The notes under the pieces were generated by a model that saw nothing but the letters and a program-made list of their open reading frames with translations, searched no databases and had not been told where the DNA came from. The translations under genes were made by a program, and so were the position numbers. Positions 59,635 through 60,000 of a stretch of 60,000 nucleotides of DNA are shown piece after piece; positions within the stretch are counted from its first letter, which is position 1; every line of letters begins with the position of its first letter. Origin of the DNA: Brevibacillus choshinensis (GTDB lineage: Bacteria; Bacillota; Bacilli; Brevibacillales; Brevibacillaceae); assembly GCF_016811915.1 (NCBI RefSeq), contig NZ_CP069127.1, forward strand, positions 282,501 to 342,500, written 5' to 3'.

Positions 59635-60000
59635 ATGAAAAATACAAGACAGCTGCACCTGTGGATTGGAATCATCACGTCGCTCTTTATCTTGATTGAA
59701 GCCGCCACAGGTTTGATACTATCGGAGCCATGGCTGATCGGTTCCCAATCTCACGGGGAAGGTCGCAAGATGGTCATGAGCAGTTCGGCGACAACTGCCG
59801 GGCAAAATGCCGATGGACAAGGAGAGAACGATAGTAACAGCAGTAACAGCAGTAACAGCAGGATGGCATTCCCAGAAGGAGGCAATCAGCAGTCTAGCCT
59901 GATGGGAGTAATCAGAGGCCTGCATGAAGGAAAAATCGCCGGAAGCAATCTGCGAATCGTAGTGGATCTGACGGCAGTCGGTCTGATTGTCCTGACTGTA
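59635..60000 (+). CDS. PepSY-type membrane protein, N-terminal part (window ends)
   Basis: The first 122 codons of a membrane protein, cut by the window end. The start HLWIGIITSLFILIEAATGLIL (6-27, in blocks) forms a first helix typical of PepSY-associated TM proteins, with the HLWIG turn. An extracytoplasmic region holds (SNS)3, RGLHEGKIAG (about 93-102) and the start of a second helix. GGAAGGGG lies 10 bases before the ATG. It is divergent from the two-component system, which may control it. Confidence 0.8.
   Translation, partial: MKNTRQLHLWIGIITSLFILIEAATGLILSEPWLIGSQSHGEGRKMVMSSSATTAGQNADGQGENDSNSSNSSNSRMAFPEGGNQQSSLMGVIRGLHEGKIAGSNLRIVVDLTAVGLIVLTV
59833..59859 (+). repeat. Triple 9-bp tandem repeat in the PepSY gene
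   Basis: AGTAACAGC occurs three times in a row and encodes S-N-S three times. Such in-frame repeats may change in number by slippage. Confidence 0.75.

Overview
The window looks like part of the chromosome of an endospore-forming Gram-positive of the order Bacillales. Brevibacillus or a close relative is my best inference, not a measured result. Reasons: strong AAGGAGG-type ribosome binding sites; the order sigW - rsiW - cdaA - cdaR - glmM - glmS with a glmS ribozyme; a Spo0E-like small protein; an MhqR-type quinone regulon; an S-layer-homology protein.

Layout. 1-1670: 3' end of a 23S rRNA gene and ten tRNA genes (Asn, Thr, Glu, Val, Tyr, Gln, Lys, Arg, Pro, Gly), with no 5S gene in between and a duplicated tRNA-Val 3' end. 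1715-10314: core genes: arginase, a Spo0E-like protein on the other strand, SigW and its anti-sigma factor, the c-di-AMP cyclase pair CdaA/CdaR, GlmM and ribozyme-controlled GlmS, which together feed cell-envelope synthesis and stress response. 10498-20449: an accessory stretch of small enzymes and regulators (RibD-like reductase, HutD-like protein, two TetR regulators, DUF2255 protein, carboxymuconolactone-decarboxylase protein, broken aldo/keto reductase, cupin, unusual Rieske fusion protein, DHA2 exporter). 20718-26150: small secreted proteins, an MFS exporter, an SLH protein, a phosphotransferase and an acetyltransferase. 26271-29805: SafE-like, FixH/YtkA-like and CopA-like proteins, probably copper handling. 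29899-33265: secreted protein, VOC protein, DHA2 exporter.

33286-36403 is an MhqR-type regulon (mhqR, mhqN, mhqO, mhqD) with three matching operator boxes. 36744-45117 is a molybdenum hydroxylase locus: MFS transporter, XdhC, MocA-like cytidylyltransferase, divergent LysR, then CoxG-, CoxM-, CoxS- and CoxL-like proteins. The large subunit has the form II type PYRGAGR loop, so its substrate is probably not CO. 45219-49437 holds a hydrolase and a CadC/CadA-type metal resistance pair. 49539-49741 is a palindromic non-coding element.

49869-60000: WYL regulator, DinB-like protein, lipoprotein, an MFS exporter behind a leader RNA whose four segments can pair like the ermC translational attenuator, a YjbR-like protein, a sigma-54 activator, an IS3-family (IS150 group) insertion, and a two-component system divergent from a PepSY-type membrane protein cut by the window end. 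The strongest candidates for new biology are the leader of the MFS gene at 52901, the Rieske fusion protein, the form II molybdenum hydroxylase locus, and four 11-bp-phased direct repeats between the two-component system and the PepSY gene.
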